From assembly GCF_003568845.1 (NCBI RefSeq), contig NZ_CP030128.1, positions 124,001 through 188,000 on the forward strand: a stretch of DNA of 64,000 nucleotides, given 5' to 3'. How positions within the stretch are numbered: the first letter of the stretch is position 1; each line of letters starts with the position of its first letter. Below the pieces are notes generated by a model, which worked only from the letters and a program-made list of their open reading frames with translations, was not told where the DNA came from and did no database searches. The stretch comes from Indioceanicola profundi (GTDB lineage Bacteria > Pseudomonadota > Alphaproteobacteria > Azospirillales > Azospirillaceae). Position numbers and translations under genes: made by a program. Positions 18,184 to 27,469 of the stretch are shown here, piece by piece.

Positions 18184-20004
18184 ATGGGCGACGCGGCGAG
18201 ATCAACTCCGCCCCCTACCGGGCAACTGCGGCACTGGTTGCAGGGGAAGGCGAAGCAGGCTGGTCTTGTCGGGGGCTTCCTGGTCCTGTGGCAAGCATTG
18301 TTCCAGGCCGCAGCCATTTTCGGCGTGACACACTATGCCAGCGTTTTCTACCCGCCGGCTGGGCTGAGCATTGTGTGTTTGATGCTCTTTGGCGCGTGGT
18401 TCACCCCGGTCGTGGCATTGGCCTCCCTGATCGCCGGCGCAGGTTACTGGTATCCAGACGATCTACTGACCTGGGCTGCTACGACCCTGGCCGTTGTAGC
18501 GGGTTATGGCACGGGAGCTGCCGTCTACCGACGGCAAATGGCGCGCCGCGACCAACCCTCGACCTTCTTGACCACCGGCCTATTCTGCCTGGTTGTAACG
18601 GCAACGGCGCTCGGCACCGCTGTACTCCACGGCGCGGCCTATGTTGCGACGGGGGCGGCCAGCCTGGAGCAGAGCCTTTATTATGTCGGTCTGTTCTGGG
18701 TTGGCGATCTCGTCGGCATCTTTACGGTGACGCCGCTTGCCTTTCTTCTGCTGGCCTATGCTGCCCCGCAATTCCTGGCGCGTAGGATGCCCTGGCTGCA
18801 GATTGAGCGTCTGCCGAGCTGGAAACGTGTGCTGCTCTATGGCGCTGTGCTCGGTGCCGCACTCTGTGCTGCTTACGGGCTACCGGGCCTTGTCCGGGCG
18901 GACCTCCGACTCTGGCATCTGCTCCTCATTCCTGCTCTTGGCATCGCACTGCATGGAGGGCTTTCTGCCGCTCTACTTGCTGTTTCTGTGCTTAACGTTG
19001 GGAATGTCGCGGTCGCTACCCTGGCCGGCACCGAGATGCCGTTGCCCGAACTCCAGAGCCTGATGCTGGGCACCTCCTTGGCCACCTTGTTGCTGGGCGC
19101 CATGGCGTCCGATCGGCGCCGCACCGTGGGCATGCTGGAACGCGCCGTCGTGGCGCGCACCTGGGAATTAACGGAGGCGAACCGGAATTTGGCCGCGGCC
19201 AGTCGGGCAAAGTCCGATTTTTTCTCGCGTATGAGCCATGAGTTGCGGACGCCGCTCAACGCCGTCATCGGACTTTCCGATATTCTGCGCATGGAAACGC
19301 CAGATCCGGTCGACGTGGCATCCACCCGCGAATACGCCCAGATCATTTATGACAGTGGTAAGCATTTGCTGCATCTGGTGAATGGCTTATTGGACCTTTC
19401 CAAGGCCGAAGCCGGCAAGCTCGACCTGCGGGAGGAACTCACAACCATTGACGCGGTGATCCGTCGAGCTTGCCGTACTGTGCAGCAGCAAGCCGAGCAG
19501 GAAAAAATCACTGTGCTATTGAATTTGCCAGATGCACTTCCATCGGTGCGCATAGATCCGACAATGATGTTCCAGGTCGTCTTGAACCTATTGTCAAATG
19601 CCCTCAAGTTCACACCGGATGGTGGTCGGATCGACATATCGGCGGACGTTGCAGCCGGGGAGGCCGTCCTGATACGGATTGCCGATACAGGGGTTGGAAT
19701 GAGGCCGGAAGAGGTTCGCCAAGCATTTGAACCTTTCGCCCAGATCGCACCGGCACATAACCGGAGGCAGCGTGGCACCGGATTGGGGCTGCCGATTGCG
19801 CGATCCTTTGTCGAGGCGCACGGGGGGACCCTGCAGTTGGAGAGCACGCCGGGGCAGGGAACTGTGGCGACGATCCTGTTGCCCTGGGTGCGTGTCGTGA
19901 ACAGGATCCTTGATCCACGAGACGGCCGGTCCTGCACAGGTCAGATGAGCCTCGCTGAGAGGGGGCCAAGCGGACCGCTGCCCCCGACGGATTGCCGCGC
20001 CTAA
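18184..20004 (+). CDS. MASE1-type membrane sensor histidine kinase
   Basis: About 606 residues. The N-terminal 300 residues form a multi-span MASE1-like sensor (FYPPAGLSIVCLMLFGAWFTP and several further hydrophobic helices). The kinase core follows: phospho-acceptor His352 in MSHELRTPLNAV, N-box NLLSNALKF, G1 box IADTGVGM and G2 box GTGLGLPIARSFVEAHGG. No receiver domain is attached and no response regulator lies beside it. I favour ATG 18184 with AGGGAGA upstream; the frame is open back to 17818, but that part lacks membrane or sensor character. The signal is unknown. Confidence 0.88.
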   Translation: MGDAARSTPPPTGQLRHWLQGKAKQAGLVGGFLVLWQALFQAAAIFGVTHYASVFYPPAGLSIVCLMLFGAWFTPVVALASLIAGAGYWYPDDLLTWAATTLAVVAGYGTGAAVYRRQMARRDQPSTFLTTGLFCLVVTATALGTAVLHGAAYVATGAASLEQSLYYVGLFWVGDLVGIFTVTPLAFLLLAYAAPQFLARRMPWLQIERLPSWKRVLLYGAVLGAALCAAYGLPGLVRADLRLWHLLLIPALGIALHGGLSAALLAVSVLNVGNVAVATLAGTEMPLPELQSLMLGTSLATLLLGAMASDRRRTVGMLERAVVARTWELTEANRNLAAASRAKSDFFSRMSHELRTPLNAVIGLSDILRMETPDPVDVASTREYAQIIYDSGKHLLHLVNGLLDLSKAEAGKLDLREELTTIDAVIRRACRTVQQQAEQEKITVLLNLPDALPSVRIDPTMMFQVVLNLLSNALKFTPDGGRIDISADVAAGEAVLIRIADTGVGMRPEEVRQAFEPFAQIAPAHNRRQRGTGLGLPIARSFVEAHGGTLQLESTPGQGTVATILLPWVRVVNRILDPRDGRSCTGQMSLAERGPSGPLPPTDCRA

Positions 20005-20033
20005 GCCACGCCGGCTGGAGTGTTCTGCTCCTG

Positions 20034-20294
20034 TCAAACAAAGGGGTTTTTTACCCCGGTCGGCTCGTCTGGCCCGTCAACATGATCGGGCAAGCGGTCC
20101 TTTTCCGCTTCCAGGCATACCGCGATCGCCTGGATGGCAGCCTGCAGCGCCAGGATCTTGGCAAGGCCGGCCTTGTCGCGGGTGATATCGGCATTGCCGT
20201 AGATCGCAATCCGGTCGGTGCCGTTCTCCAGCGTCAGGCCGGCCAGCTCGGCGCTCTCGGTGCAGTTCTGGAACGGGGCCTTGAGGCCGGTCAT
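20034..20294 (-). CDS. Small conserved protein downstream of the secreted nuclease
   Basis: An 86-residue soluble protein (MTGLKAPFQNCTESAELAGL..., AIYGNADITRDKAGLAKILA..., ending DEPTGVKNPFV). ATG 20294 has GGAG six bases upstream and lies 27 bp after the nuclease stop, so the two are probably one operon. A remnant copy sits at 16603-16731, also behind a nuclease-like tail. The coding pattern is conserved between copies. Possible roles are a regulator or inhibitor of the nuclease, but no family is recognised. Confidence 0.65.
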   Translation of the reverse strand: MTGLKAPFQNCTESAELAGLTLENGTDRIAIYGNADITRDKAGLAKILALQAAIQAIAVCLEAEKDRLPDHVDGPDEPTGVKNPFV

Positions 20295-20321
20295 GCATAT
20301 CTCCACGGGGGCAGGGCAGGG

Positions 20322-21209
20322 TCAGAGGCCGAGCTTGCGCAAGAGCCACTCCAGCAGCTCGGCAAGGGCATCGGCAAGAGCTTGGTCCTCATTCTGGGCG
20401 GCGGCAGTGCGGGAGCGGGGCCGCTTGGGTTCCTGCGGTTCCGGGAGGTCCATGGCCCGCTGCCGGGATGACGCCGGCAGGAGGGGAAATACCTCGATGC
20501 CTGTGCGCCGTTCGAGCGCGGCGATTGAGATTTCCTCGTGGGACCGGCCGGGCGCATTCGGGGTTACGTAGGCGGCGGCCTCGCCGGTCCTGGGGTCGAG
20601 GATGGCCTTGTAGATATGGGTCGGGATCAGCACCCGGCCCTTCAGCGCCTTGACCTCGCTGCCCTGGTAAATGGGGCCGGTGACCACATAGAGCTCGCCG
20701 CGCTCCAGCGCCAGATCGCGCGTCGCCGTCTCGATCAGGCGCCAGAGGTTGCGGTTGTTGTCCGGGTTCTGCGGGATCATGTTCGCCAGCGAGAAGCTCT
20801 GGTGCTGGCTCTCCGGCTCCGGCATGTCGCCATTGGGCGCGAGGTGGCCGCGGTCATAGCCGGACCGGGCATAGTCGGAGAGCCGGGCCCGGTCCTGCGC
20901 CGGCAGGCGGGACTCCTCATGGAAGGTGTCATTGCGCTCATCACCCTTTGCGTCCCGCACCCGATGCCGGGTCAGATGTTCCGCGGCGTAGAGCGCGGTC
21001 CGGGTCAGGCCGGAATGCAGCAGGGCGAAGCCGATGTTGCAGAGCTCGCGGGCTTTGGGGGCGAGCTTCTCATTGCGCAGGACAGGCGCCTCGCCGCCGG
21101 CAAAATGCTCCGGGCATTCGGTTGCAGTGGCGGCACTGGCGGTCAGAATCAACAGCGCCAACGCGACTGGCGCGCATCGCTGAAAGTAAATTCCCAATCC
21201 TGCGTCCAT
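20322..21209 (-). CDS. Secreted DNA/RNA non-specific endonuclease (NUC family)
   Basis: A beta-beta-alpha-metal nuclease of about 295 residues. A signal peptide-like N-terminus (APVALALLILTASAATA) is followed by the catalytic motif DRGHLAPNGDM (His122) and the metal-binding Asn region SLANMIPQNPDNNRNLW. These enzymes cleave DNA and RNA non-specifically outside the cytoplasm. A C-terminal extension carries a basic Pro/Arg segment and ends EWLLRKLGL. ATG 21209 gives the best signal peptide, although its GAAGGA site is very close; an upstream in-frame ATG at 21257 is possible. The small gene at 20034 follows. Confidence 0.87.
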   Translation of the reverse strand: MDAGLGIYFQRCAPVALALLILTASAATATECPEHFAGGEAPVLRNEKLAPKARELCNIGFALLHSGLTRTALYAAEHLTRHRVRDAKGDERNDTFHEESRLPAQDRARLSDYARSGYDRGHLAPNGDMPEPESQHQSFSLANMIPQNPDNNRNLWRLIETATRDLALERGELYVVTGPIYQGSEVKALKGRVLIPTHIYKAILDPRTGEAAAYVTPNAPGRSHEEISIAALERRTGIEVFPLLPASSRQRAMDLPEPQEPKRPRSRTAAAQNEDQALADALAELLEWLLRKLGL

Positions 21210-21399
21210 TCCTTCGGCGGGGGCTGCGGATGGCAGCGCAATCCCACCTGTTTCCATCCACGACCGGCGCGGTGCAACCGTCTTGGTTAAGACAAGGCCT
21301 GCCAACTGCACACTTTCCCACCTGGTGGGCACGCTCTTCGCTTTCTGTGTGCTCTGCGGCATGCGGGGCATGGACGAGGCGGCGGTACGTCACGGCACA

Positions 21400-21885
21400 T
21401 CAGCGCCGCGGACTGGCAGGCGCCTTGTCTCTGGACGAGGAGGACGTTTTTTCCGCAGCTTGAACACAGTGCTGGAGACTGATCCGTGCCGTTGCCGCGC
21501 TGCCATAGGCCAAGCGCCGGTCGCTGAAGGCCCTACGATGATATTCATCCGTACAGGCCAGGGCGAGCCGTGCCAGCTCCAGATCGCTCAGCTTTGCCAC
21601 ATTGATCATCGGTTGCTCTCCTGGCAACTGGCGCCGCACGAAAAGTGCGGCCGCCGGACCATGAAATGCAGCCCATAGCGGCCAGCCAGCAGGATAGCAG
21701 AGTTCGGCTTCTGCCTTCACCGGGGCATTGGAATTCAGGCAATATGGCAGGACATGCTCCGCAAATGCGGTCGGGTGCAAAAAGGGTTTGGGGCAACCTA
21801 TTTGTAGGAACAAGGCCATCTGCTGCAGTATCGACGCTGATGCCCTGACTGCGGCATCCCAGTCCTGGACCGGCCGGTGCACCAT
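21400..21885 (-). CDS. Hypothetical protein
   Basis: About 161 residues starting MVHRPVQDWDAAV at ATG 21885, with GGAGGGACGG upstream. The middle is hydrophobic-aromatic (CYPAGWPLWAAFHGPAAALF) and the C-terminal part helical (KLSDLELARLALACTDEYHR). I do not recognise it. Confidence 0.5.
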   Translation of the reverse strand: MVHRPVQDWDAAVRASASILQQMALFLQIGCPKPFLHPTAFAEHVLPYCLNSNAPVKAEAELCYPAGWPLWAAFHGPAAALFVRRQLPGEQPMINVAKLSDLELARLALACTDEYHRRAFSDRRLAYGSAATARISLQHCVQAAEKTSSSSRDKAPASPRR

Positions 21886-22006
21886 CGTTCCGTCCCTCCG
21901 CGAGCCCGGGACGTTCAATCGCAGCCGCCGGTGCCGGCGACTGCCGCATCGGATTCCAGTGAGAAACCCGGCAGGCCGGCCCGATAAATCAGGTCTCTAT
22001 AGTGCC

Positions 22007-22606
22007 TCAAGACAAGGTGATCTGCTCTAGTAGGGGCAGGGACAAGGTAACCTCTGTTCCCGCTTCGGGCTGGCTCTGGATCAACACCATACCCCCGTGC
22101 AATTCAGCCAGAACACGGGAGATAGAAAGCCCCATTCCAGATCCCTGATGCGGACGGGTCAGCACATTGTCGTTGATCTGGACAAAAGGCCGTCCAAGGT
22201 CCGGAATCCTGTCCGGCGCTATGCCGGTTCCGGTATCCGTCACCCGGACAGCGACGGCACCGGGGCTCACCTCCGCGAGGATGCTGATGCATTCCCCTGC
22301 CGGTGTGAACTTGACGGCGTTGCCCGCAAGGTTCAGCAGGATTTGCCGGAGACGGCGATGGTCGGCCCTGATAGCCGGAGATGGCGGGGTCAAGGTCAAA
22401 GCCATTGTCAATCCTGCCATTTCGGACTGCCGCTGCATCAGGCGGATCACCTCTCCGCAGAGTCGGCCGAGATCGACACGTTCATCCTGCACGGCAAGCT
22501 GGCCGGCATCCATCCGGGCCCTGTCCAATATATCATTGGTCAGAGCCAGCAGATGCCGGCCGCTGGTGTGAATATCTTTGGCATTTCGCCCTTCCCGGCG
22601 TTTCAA
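22007..22606 (-). CDS. Histidine-kinase ATPase fragment lacking the phospho-acceptor His
   Basis: A 199-residue product begins in the second helix of a HisKA dimerisation domain (KDIHTSGRHLLALTNDILDRARMDAG) and continues as a complete HATPase: N-box LLNLAGNAVKFTPAG, G1 VTDTGTGIAP, G2 GSGMGLSISRVLAELHGG. The first helix with the H-box is absent. Translation would start at TTG 22606, overlapping the stop of the preceding 88-residue gene (TTGA). It is either a truncated relic or a phosphotransfer-incompetent ATPase partner. The intact ATP-binding motifs argue against long decay. Confidence 0.65.
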   Translation of the reverse strand: MKRREGRNAKDIHTSGRHLLALTNDILDRARMDAGQLAVQDERVDLGRLCGEVIRLMQRQSEMAGLTMALTLTPPSPAIRADHRRLRQILLNLAGNAVKFTPAGECISILAEVSPGAVAVRVTDTGTGIAPDRIPDLGRPFVQINDNVLTRPHQGSGMGLSISRVLAELHGGMVLIQSQPEAGTEVTLSLPLLEQITLS

Positions 22607-22869
22607 CCGGCTGACATCGGCTCCGTCGGCTGCCCGAACAGCTCCTGCAGCGTCGCACGGACACGTATGAAATCACCATTGCTGCCGGGAAGCTCCAGCT
22701 CCCACCAATAATCGAGAAAAGACTGGCGTGAGGCAGCGCTTCCGGCCTTCTCCTGCGCATATTGATACAGCCGATAACGGCCTGGAGGCACGGGGAGGCC
22801 TTCGAGGCCCTGCAGACAGGCCGGACTCCGTATCTCGATCCACTGGCAGTCATAAAGGCGTGCGCTCAT
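22603..22869 (-). CDS. Small hypothetical protein ahead of the kinase fragment
   Basis: An 88-residue protein (MSARLYDCQWIEIRSPACLQ..., SFLDYWWELELPGSNGDFIR..., ending PTEPMSAG). ATG 22869 has GGAGAAA upstream. Its stop overlaps the start of the kinase fragment, so expression of both is probably coupled. Family not recognised. Confidence 0.55.
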   Translation of the reverse strand: MSARLYDCQWIEIRSPACLQGLEGLPVPPGRYRLYQYAQEKAGSAASRQSFLDYWWELELPGSNGDFIRVRATLQELFGQPTEPMSAG

Positions 22870-22972
22870 AGGGTTTCTCCAAATACCAGCAGTCGGCGGC
22901 AGCTCGCCATTTCTCTTTGAGGGCAGATTTCACTGTCCGGCCCAGTCAGTTCGTTTTGGCAGCTTGCATCTG

Positions 22973-25048
22973 TCAGGCGGCCCGCACGCCTTGAATGAAT
23001 CCGTCGATGTTGTTCTTGAGCACGATCGCCTGCCGGGCCACGTCCTGGGAGGCGTCGAGCACCTGGACCGAGCCAGCAGCAGCACTCTCTGCCGCATCCC
23101 GCACGCCCTGGATATTTGCGGCAACCTCCTGCGTGCCTTTCGCGGCATCGGAGGCGTTGCGACCGATTTCCGCGGTGGCTGCAGTTTGCTCCTCCACCGC
23201 GCCAGCCACGCTGGCCGCAACCTCGTTGAGCCTGTGGATGACGCCGGCAATGCTGGCAATCACCTCCACGGCACCCGAGATGCTCGACTGCATGCCGCCG
23301 ATCTGGCCGCGGATATCCTCAGTAGCACGGGCCGTCTGGGTGGCCAGCTGCTTGACCTCCGAGGCTACCACGGCGAAGCCTTTCCCGGCCTCGCCGGCGC
23401 GTGCCGCCTCAATGGTGGCATTCAATGCCAGCAGATTGGTCTGTGCCGCTATGCTCTGGATCATCTCGATCACATCGGTGATCCGCCGACCGGCCTCGTC
23501 GAGCCCGGTGATCATTTCCTTGGCCTGGCCGGCCTCCTGGGCCGCATGTGAAGCGATGTCGCGGGCTTGGGTCATCTGCCGTGCCACTTCCTGGATGGTG
23601 CTGGTCAGCTCCTCCGCGGCAGCAGCCACGGTCTGCACATTCGCCGAGGCCTGCTCGGTGGCCCCGGCCACCACAGTGCTCTGCTGCGAGGTCTGCTCCG
23701 ACGTGGCCGAGAGCGACGGGGCTGTTGCCTCCAACTCGGTCGCCGAGGACGTCACCACACCGAGCGCCGCCGTCACGTCGCGCTCGAACTGCTGGATCAG
23801 CCGTTCAACACCAAGGGCGCGTTCCTCCCGGATCTGATGCTCCTTTGCCTGCGCCTGCTCCAGGCGCAGCCGCTCCAGGGCATTGCTCTTGAAGACCTGC
23901 AGGCCCTTAGCGATGTCGCCGACCTCGTCACCCCGCTCAGCGCCCGTCACTTCGATATCCGTTTCGCCCGCGGCGAGCTGGCCGATCACCTGGGTCATCT
24001 TGCCGAGCGGGGTGACAATGCGCCGGCGGAACACGCTGCCCAGGACGAAAATGGCTGCCGCCACAGCCAGGGTCAGGAGAATGGCGGCAACCATCTGGCC
24101 CATGGCTTCATCGGCCTGCGCCTCCACATAAGAAGTGCCGTCCGCCAGGGCGGCGTCGCGGACCAGCAGGATGGATTGCAGAAAGGCCGTTTGCTGCGCC
24201 CGGAAGGCGGAGAGTTCGAGACCGTGCCGGCCGTCATCGCGGGCCGCCTTGAGAATATCGGCATAAAGTGTGAGGCCCTCGCCGAAATAGTGCCGCTTCA
24301 CCTGGTCAAAGGCGTCCGCCAGTCCTGGTGGCATTCCGACCTGTCTTCCCTGGATTTCAGCCCGGGTCCAGAGTTCATCGACGCGGCCGGCAAGCTCTGC
24401 ATCACGCTCCAGCACCGCTGGGGCAGCTGGAGCGCCAGACGCAACAAGCTGAGTCATGGCAACGCCGCGATTACCGGCCGTAGCCCGAAGGTCCATCGCG
24501 AGCCGGGCCAGCGAAACGAACAGGCCGGCTCTGGCATCGCGTGCCGAGACCTCGGTCTCCAGCACTTGGAGAATCGGCGTCAGTTCACCCACCTGTGCGG
24601 CAGCCGCTGGGGCATAATCTTTCAGGAGTTGCGGGTTCCGTGCCGCTTTCTCCCGTGCGACTTCAGTGACGGCGCGGGCGCGCAACGCCGCTACCCGCTT
24701 GAGCAGCGCCGCGAGCTGCTCCATCTCGGCCGTCCGGCGCGTCATGCGATCCAGCATGTCAAGAGCGGCAGCAAAGGCCGTGTCCGTTGACATGGCATCG
24801 GACGCTATCTTTGCCCGGACTTTGTCCGGTGCCGCAGCCTCCTGAAGCAACGCTGCCCCCACCGTGCCCCGCTCAAGCGCCAGGGTCTCTGCAGCACGCG
24901 CGACAGCCCCCAAGGCGGCCATGTGCTGCTGTGCGGCATGGCTGTCGATCCGGCGGCTGTACTGCTGGTACACAAGGGCGAGGGCCATCGCGACGGCGAC
25001 GGCCCCGATGGCGGTGATACACAAGCTGAACAGGGTGTTTGCGCGCAC
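22973..25048 (-). CDS. Methyl-accepting chemotaxis protein
   Basis: A 691-residue chemoreceptor. TM1 is at about 5-25, followed by a helical periplasmic domain of about 290 residues with a repeated heptad character. TM2 at about 318-338 ([20 protein letters not shown]) leads to HAMP and the signalling domain with tip [19 protein letters not shown] (about 532-552) and [14 protein letters not shown]. It ends FIQGVRAA without the usual CheR-tether pentapeptide. Distinct from the receptor at 14.5 kb in the sensor part. Confidence 0.92.
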   Translation of the reverse strand: MRANTLFSLCITAIGAVAVAMALALVYQQYSRRIDSHAAQQHMAALGAVARAAETLALERGTVGAALLQEAAAPDKVRAKIASDAMSTDTAFAAALDMLDRMTRRTAEMEQLAALLKRVAALRARAVTEVAREKAARNPQLLKDYAPAAAAQVGELTPILQVLETEVSARDARAGLFVSLARLAMDLRATAGNRGVAMTQLVASGAPAAPAVLERDAELAGRVDELWTRAEIQGRQVGMPPGLADAFDQVKRHYFGEGLTLYADILKAARDDGRHGLELSAFRAQQTAFLQSILLVRDAALADGTSYVEAQADEAMGQMVAAILLTLAVAAAIFVLGSVFRRRIVTPLGKMTQVIGQLAAGETDIEVTGAERGDEVGDIAKGLQVFKSNALERLRLEQAQAKEHQIREERALGVERLIQQFERDVTAALGVVTSSATELEATAPSLSATSEQTSQQSTVVAGATEQASANVQTVAAAAEELTSTIQEVARQMTQARDIASHAAQEAGQAKEMITGLDEAGRRITDVIEMIQSIAAQTNLLALNATIEAARAGEAGKGFAVVASEVKQLATQTARATEDIRGQIGGMQSSISGAVEVIASIAGVIHRLNEVAASVAGAVEEQTAATAEIGRNASDAAKGTQEVAANIQGVRDAAESAAAGSVQVLDASQDVARQAIVLKNNIDGFIQGVRAA

Positions 25049-25759
25049 GCCAATTCTCCATCACTGAATTAGGCGCGCTCTACCACTTTAGTGTTATGCG
25101 AACATTAATTTCCGCTGGTGAAACAAGGATGCAAATGCCGGCATAGTGCGACAGAAGCGCCGAGGCGACCGGTGCTGGACGTCGGCGTAAACCATCAGCA
25201 CACAGGGCGCGCCCTAGTCATTCGCGGGACGCTCCGCACTGTTGCCAGCCTCATCCAGCGCGGCGTGTTTATGCCCTGGCCGTCATTTCAGCGCCTGCAC
25301 AAGGCGTCTGTGGCCAAGTGCACCCTCCACTTTCCTGTTTCAAGGATATTTTCGCTGCTCCGCTTGGGGAACTGTGCTTCTCTTAACCATCAAGCGGTAG
25401 ATACGCGTTGATCCGACAAGGATGATTGTCTTCGGACGAGGCCGCCGTGACAGCGCATTCCCGCCCTACATGTTCTATCTGCCCGTCCTGGGTGCTACCG
25501 CCAGGTCGATCAACCCGGCGTTGTGCCTTGGATCAGATCCCGACGATTGCGGACCATGCCTGCCATCATCGCGGCACTCTACCCGCCAGGGTGACACGGC
25601 AAGACGATCTCTTTGTCTCCGAAGCCGTGCAGGTCGGCGCGGTTCCACCAGCACGCAGCGGCAGATAAAAACCCGTTTGCCCGTTCACCACGGGGATGGT
25701 GGGCGTCACCGATGACTGTCTGCGGCCCGGAGGACACTGGCGTGCCGCGGCGGGTCAGC
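25049..25759. other. 0.7-kb stretch without recognised gene
   Basis: The 80 bp before the chemoreceptor start are AT-rich and should hold its promoter. The remainder has short overlapping frames on both strands and nothing I can assign. It borders the mobile-element zone starting at 26.4 kb. Confidence 0.4.
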
Positions 25760-26173
25760 CTAGACATCGGTGATCAGCGCCTTCATCTGGTCATAGCGCT
25801 GCACAAGCCGGCGCAGCTTGGAGGCGGCATCCAACGGATCCACGTCGATCATCAGCATGATGTCGTCGACAAGGGTGAAGAGCAGGTGGATGGCCTGGAG
25901 ATCACGAGAATCTGTACCGCTCCTGGATAGAGTCTGCCGAAGGCGGGCGGCATCGTCCGTTAGCAGGCTGATGAAGGCGTGCAGGAGATCGATACCCGCT
26001 CCATGCAGCGCTGTGCCCGGCATCTGCTGGAGCAACCGCTCCATATGGTCAAAGCGGTCCATCTGACCGCTTGGCCGACCGGTTCTGGCCAGCATGAAGC
26101 CAGCCAGACAATTCACATCGGCCGTCTCACCACGCCCGCGCCGGAAGGCAATCACGATCCCCACCACCAGCAC
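25760..26173 (-). CDS. Hypothetical protein with helical C-terminus
   Basis: Up to 137 residues. The N-terminus is hydrophobic (MLVVGIVIAFRRGRGE), followed by helical, leucine-rich sequence (LLHAFISLLTDDAARLRQTL, LFTLVDDIMLMIDVDPLDAA). The start is a GTG at 26173 with AGGAG touching it, so an internal GTG is also possible. No family recognised. Confidence 0.45.
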   Translation of the reverse strand: MLVVGIVIAFRRGRGETADVNCLAGFMLARTGRPSGQMDRFDHMERLLQQMPGTALHGAGIDLLHAFISLLTDDAARLRQTLSRSGTDSRDLQAIHLLFTLVDDIMLMIDVDPLDAASKLRRLVQRYDQMKALITDV

Positions 26174-26412
26174 TCCTAATCTGCTTGTGCGGTGAAATCT
26201 GCGCGCAGGTCATGAAGAGGTTGTAACTGCAGTGTTTGGGATTAAGGGGTATGTCGACAGGACTGCCGGCCGCAGGAGCGCTGGCCTCACAATTCGGGTC
26301 AGTGTTCCGCTCCAACGTAGCGCCTGGTCAGCGTTGCCATTCTCTATGGCACTGGAATCGCCCTGGTGCGGCCAGGCTGTCCTGGACCTGTTTGGGGTCC
26401 CGGATTTGCGGG

Positions 26413-26745
26413 ATGGCGGCGTCACGCAAACCTGACCCCTCGGATGTGTTGGACGAGGAATGGACGCTGGTTGCGCCCTATCTGATGCTTTTGCCGGAAG
26501 CTGCCGGGCAGCGGGAGCAGGGGCTCCGGGACGTGTTCAACGGCCTAGGCCACGGTGTGACGACCGGTGCGCCTTGGCGCTGGAAGCCGCATGACCTGCC
26601 GCCCTCGGCGGTGCACCAGAAGGCGCAGCCCTGGCCGCCGGCTGCTTCGAAGCGCTGGCCAAGGATTTCCGGGCGGTTGTGCGGATGACCGCCGGGCGCC
26701 GGAGCACACCCATGGCCGCCATCCTGGACAGCCGCGCTGGCGGCT
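26413..26745 (+). pseudogene. IS5-family transposase, N-terminal fragment
   Basis: The frame from ATG 26413 encodes MAASRKPDPSDVLDEEWTLV, APYLMLLPEAAGQREQGLRD and WRWKPHDLPPSAVHQKAQ, the DUF4096-like N-terminus of an IS5-group transposase. The frame then changes near 26630, where FEALAKDFRAVVRMTAGRRS continues in another frame, and stops within about 120 bp. The DDE domain is missing. It belongs to another IS5 subgroup than the fragment at 1171. Confidence 0.7.
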
Positions 26746-26761
26746 TGCTGCCTCACCTCAG

Positions 26762-26809
26762 CCGAAGTGCGCCGCCGGCAAGTGGCTGAAGGATGCCGTC
26801 AACGGCTGA
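26762..26809 (+). pseudogene. 48-bp remnant of an HU gene 3' end
   Basis: The segment encodes PKCAAGKWLKDAVNG-stop and differs from the 3' end of the intact HU gene (9991-10038) at 6 of 48 bases. It is wedged between the IS5 and IS6 remnants, showing that a second HU gene was destroyed by rearrangement. Confidence 0.7.
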
Positions 26810-26829
26810 CACCAAAAGCAACCTGCGCC

Positions 26830-27242
26830 TGGCAGGTGGACGAGACCTAGATCCGCATGAAAGGCCGGTGGATGTACCTGTACCGCCGTCGATGCCCAGG
26901 GGCGGACCTTCGGTATCCTGCTTTGCAGCAAACGGGATGCGGCGGTTCGGCGCCTCTTTTGCAGAGCATCAAAGCAGCAGCACACGAACAGCCCGCGGAC
27001 CATCACCATCGACAGGATCGCCGCTTCTCCAAGCGCCACCAGGACGATAAAGGCAGGTGAGCTTTGGTGGTTCCCCGAGCTCAGGCAGCGAGAATATCTG
27101 GATACCATCATTGGGCAGGATCATCGCCAGCCGCGAGATCATGGCCATGATCCACAAAGGCCAGGCTCCGCCCATGGCAGACCCGTTCAGGCCGCCTCAA
27201 GCGTCGCTCTGTTCAATGGCGCCGCTTGGGGGTATCGGCTAA
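26830..27242 (+). pseudogene. IS6/IS26-family transposase, degenerate
   Basis: Across shifting frames the IS6-family core can be read: WQVDET, a stop, then IRMKGRWMYLYR; next VDAQGRTFGILLCSKRDAA; then TITIDR, ELWWFPELRQ and finally MAMIHKGQAPP. These correspond to the DDE domain of IS26-like transposases, including the first Asp (VDET). A TAG after VDET and several frame changes make it inactive. Confidence 0.7.
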
Positions 27243-27469
27243 GAGCGGTTCTGCAACCATTCCCAAACATTGCAACAGAATGCCAAATAGCGCTTAATCA
27301 TATATTTCATGCGCCCAGGTATTGTTGGCCGATTCCGAGTATAGACTCATGATCGCGCGTGTAACAGCCCCCTTCGATTTAAAATGTCCGCGTGCAACAG
27401 GTGGCAAAGCCAAGAATAGGACTCAATGTCGATTGCCACCGCCCTATCCCTGGAGAACAGGAGGCATGC

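Noticed and set aside
23567-24790. 407-codon frame antisense to the second chemoreceptor
   Set aside because: Shadow frame; the minus strand encodes a complete receptor with all motifs.
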